Source of the DNA: G963676335 sp963676335
GTDB taxonomy: Bacteria > Pseudomonadota > Alphaproteobacteria > Rickettsiales > Rickettsiaceae
Reading direction: 5' to 3'
NCBI GenBank assembly: GCA_963676335.1
Contig: OY781057.1
Coordinates: 496,001 to 560,000 of the forward strand
Length of the DNA: 64,000 nucleotides
Part shown: positions 63,707 through 64,000 of the stretch, piece after piece
Position numbering within the stretch: the stretch's first letter is position 1
Layout of the letters: the number at the start of each line of letters is the position of its first letter
Made by a program: the position numbers and the translations under genes
Notes under the pieces: model-generated
Told to the model about the DNA's origin: nothing
The model's input: only the letters and a program-made list of their open reading frames with translations
Database searches by the model: none

Positions 63707-63858
63707 TATACTCGTCAAACTCCAAAAGTTGGCTATGTCGTTCCGCAAACTCTGTGCTGCTCATGTGCGTCTAAGCACACTCCGCTGCTCGATTTTGCAA
63801 CTCCTTGCTCCTTTCGAAGTTTGACTTCGTCTACCAACTTTTCAAGTAAGAGCAGTAT
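63707..63858 (-). repeat. Palindromic element, copy F, diverged subfamily
   Basis: TATACTCGTCAAACTCC at the left and GGAGCAAGGAGTTGCAA with CGAAGTCAAACTTCG further in follow the layout of the other copies but with a different centre. The right end TTTTCAAGTAAGAGCAGTAT is 20 bases identical to 5288-5307 in the IS630 remnant. It separates the small Ser-rich gene from the ABC transporter. Confidence 0.75.
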
Positions 63859-63865
63859 GAGTAAG

Positions 63866-64000
63866 CTAAAAGATTTGCATCTGTGAATTCCAGTATTTGT
63901 AATATAAAGATTCTGGAACAAGTAAATTTTTATGATTACCATCTTCAACAATAGATCCGTTATCAAAGACTAGTATTCTATCCGTGTTTACAAGAGTACT
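63866..64000 (-). CDS. ABC transporter ATP-binding/permease protein, C-terminal end (partial)
   Basis: Read inward from the right edge: STLVNTDRILVFDNGSIVED, then GNHKNLL and YYKYWNSQM, ending at TAG 63866-63868. This is the end of an ABC ATPase (just after the H-loop, with D-R-I-x-V-x-x-x-G-x-I-x-E-x-G), most like exporter half-transporters of the MsbA/lipid type. The rest is outside the window, so substrate and domain order are unknown. Confidence 0.75.
   Translation of the reverse strand, partial: STLVNTDRILVFDNGSIVEDGNHKNLLVPESLYYKYWNSQMQIF

Noticed and set aside
63733..63966. 77-codon frame on the minus strand near the right edge
   Set aside because: It crosses palindromic element F and the end of the ABC transporter in the wrong frame. 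The transporter frame reads into a proper ABC ATPase C-terminus.

Overview
The window is a low-GC segment of an alphaproteobacterial genome, most likely an obligate intracellular member of the Rickettsiales. Evidence: an ATP/ADP translocase (56893-58398), the alphaproteobacterial cell-cycle proteins CtrA and MipZ, the DUF3576-leuS-lptE-holA cluster, a Sca-like autotransporter, and ~150-bp palindromic elements that run into coding sequence in the manner of Rickettsia palindromic elements. It keeps KDO synthesis (kdsA), LptE, MurA, Pal and an L,D-transpeptidase-like protein, so it should build LPS and peptidoglycan. It also keeps tpiA, gap, tkt and gpsA. This fits a Midichloriaceae-like or other deep Rickettsiales lineage better than Rickettsia (which lacks the sugar genes) or Anaplasmataceae (which lack LPS). 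The family-level placement is inference.

Layout. 1-5160 is a decaying, GC-richer accessory island: an APH-type kinase end, a HAD hydrolase with a nonsense codon, a broken methyltransferase, a broken GyrI-like domain, a deleted APH(6)-type kinase, a Fic protein whose N-terminus is frameshifted, an intact SRPBCC protein, a broken MarR regulator and a frameshifted Cys-rich mini-gene. An IS630 remnant (5211-5467) separates it from the core genome. 5517-16224 holds ppiD, tpiA-secG-kdsA, the DUF3576-leuS-lptE-holA operon, rpmH, ispB and the RNase P RNA gene. 16232-25451 holds nuoD (paired with nuoC just upstream), a putative effector-like protein, an MFS exporter, a NifU-domain protein, gpsA-yihY-corC and pdhC. 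25471-35464 holds an LpoA-like lipoprotein and rsmI (divergent, overlapping starts), an L,D-transpeptidase-like protein, gap-tkt, a DUF1189-like membrane protein with tsaD, and a six-TM hybrid histidine kinase. 35672-46202 holds pal, murA, a DsbA-like protein, ctrA, the large autotransporter, gmd and rlmB. 46363-56833 holds tRNA-Tyr, tRNA-Gly, tuf and an uninterrupted S10-spc ribosomal protein operon from rpsJ to rplO. The usual secY does not follow; the ATP/ADP translocase does, then tRNA-Val, a second IS630 remnant, nuoB, mipZ, pepA, a paralog of the 17.6-kb effector-like protein, a small Ser-rich protein, and the end of an ABC transporter at the right edge.

The most interesting signals are two. 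(1) A family of six interspersed palindromic elements (around 10.4, 28.6, 35.5, 39.7, 44.2 and 63.8 kb). One copy supplies the leuS stop, the ATG overlapping it, and a 46-codon extension ahead of the lptE signal peptide. Another supplies the C-terminal tail and stop of the L,D-transpeptidase-like gene and ends exactly at the gap stop codon. (2) A two-member family of otherwise unrecognised proteins (17599-19059 and 62357-63337) that share three blocks in the same order and may be lineage-specific effectors. I saw no CRISPR array, intact prophage or complete new defence system.
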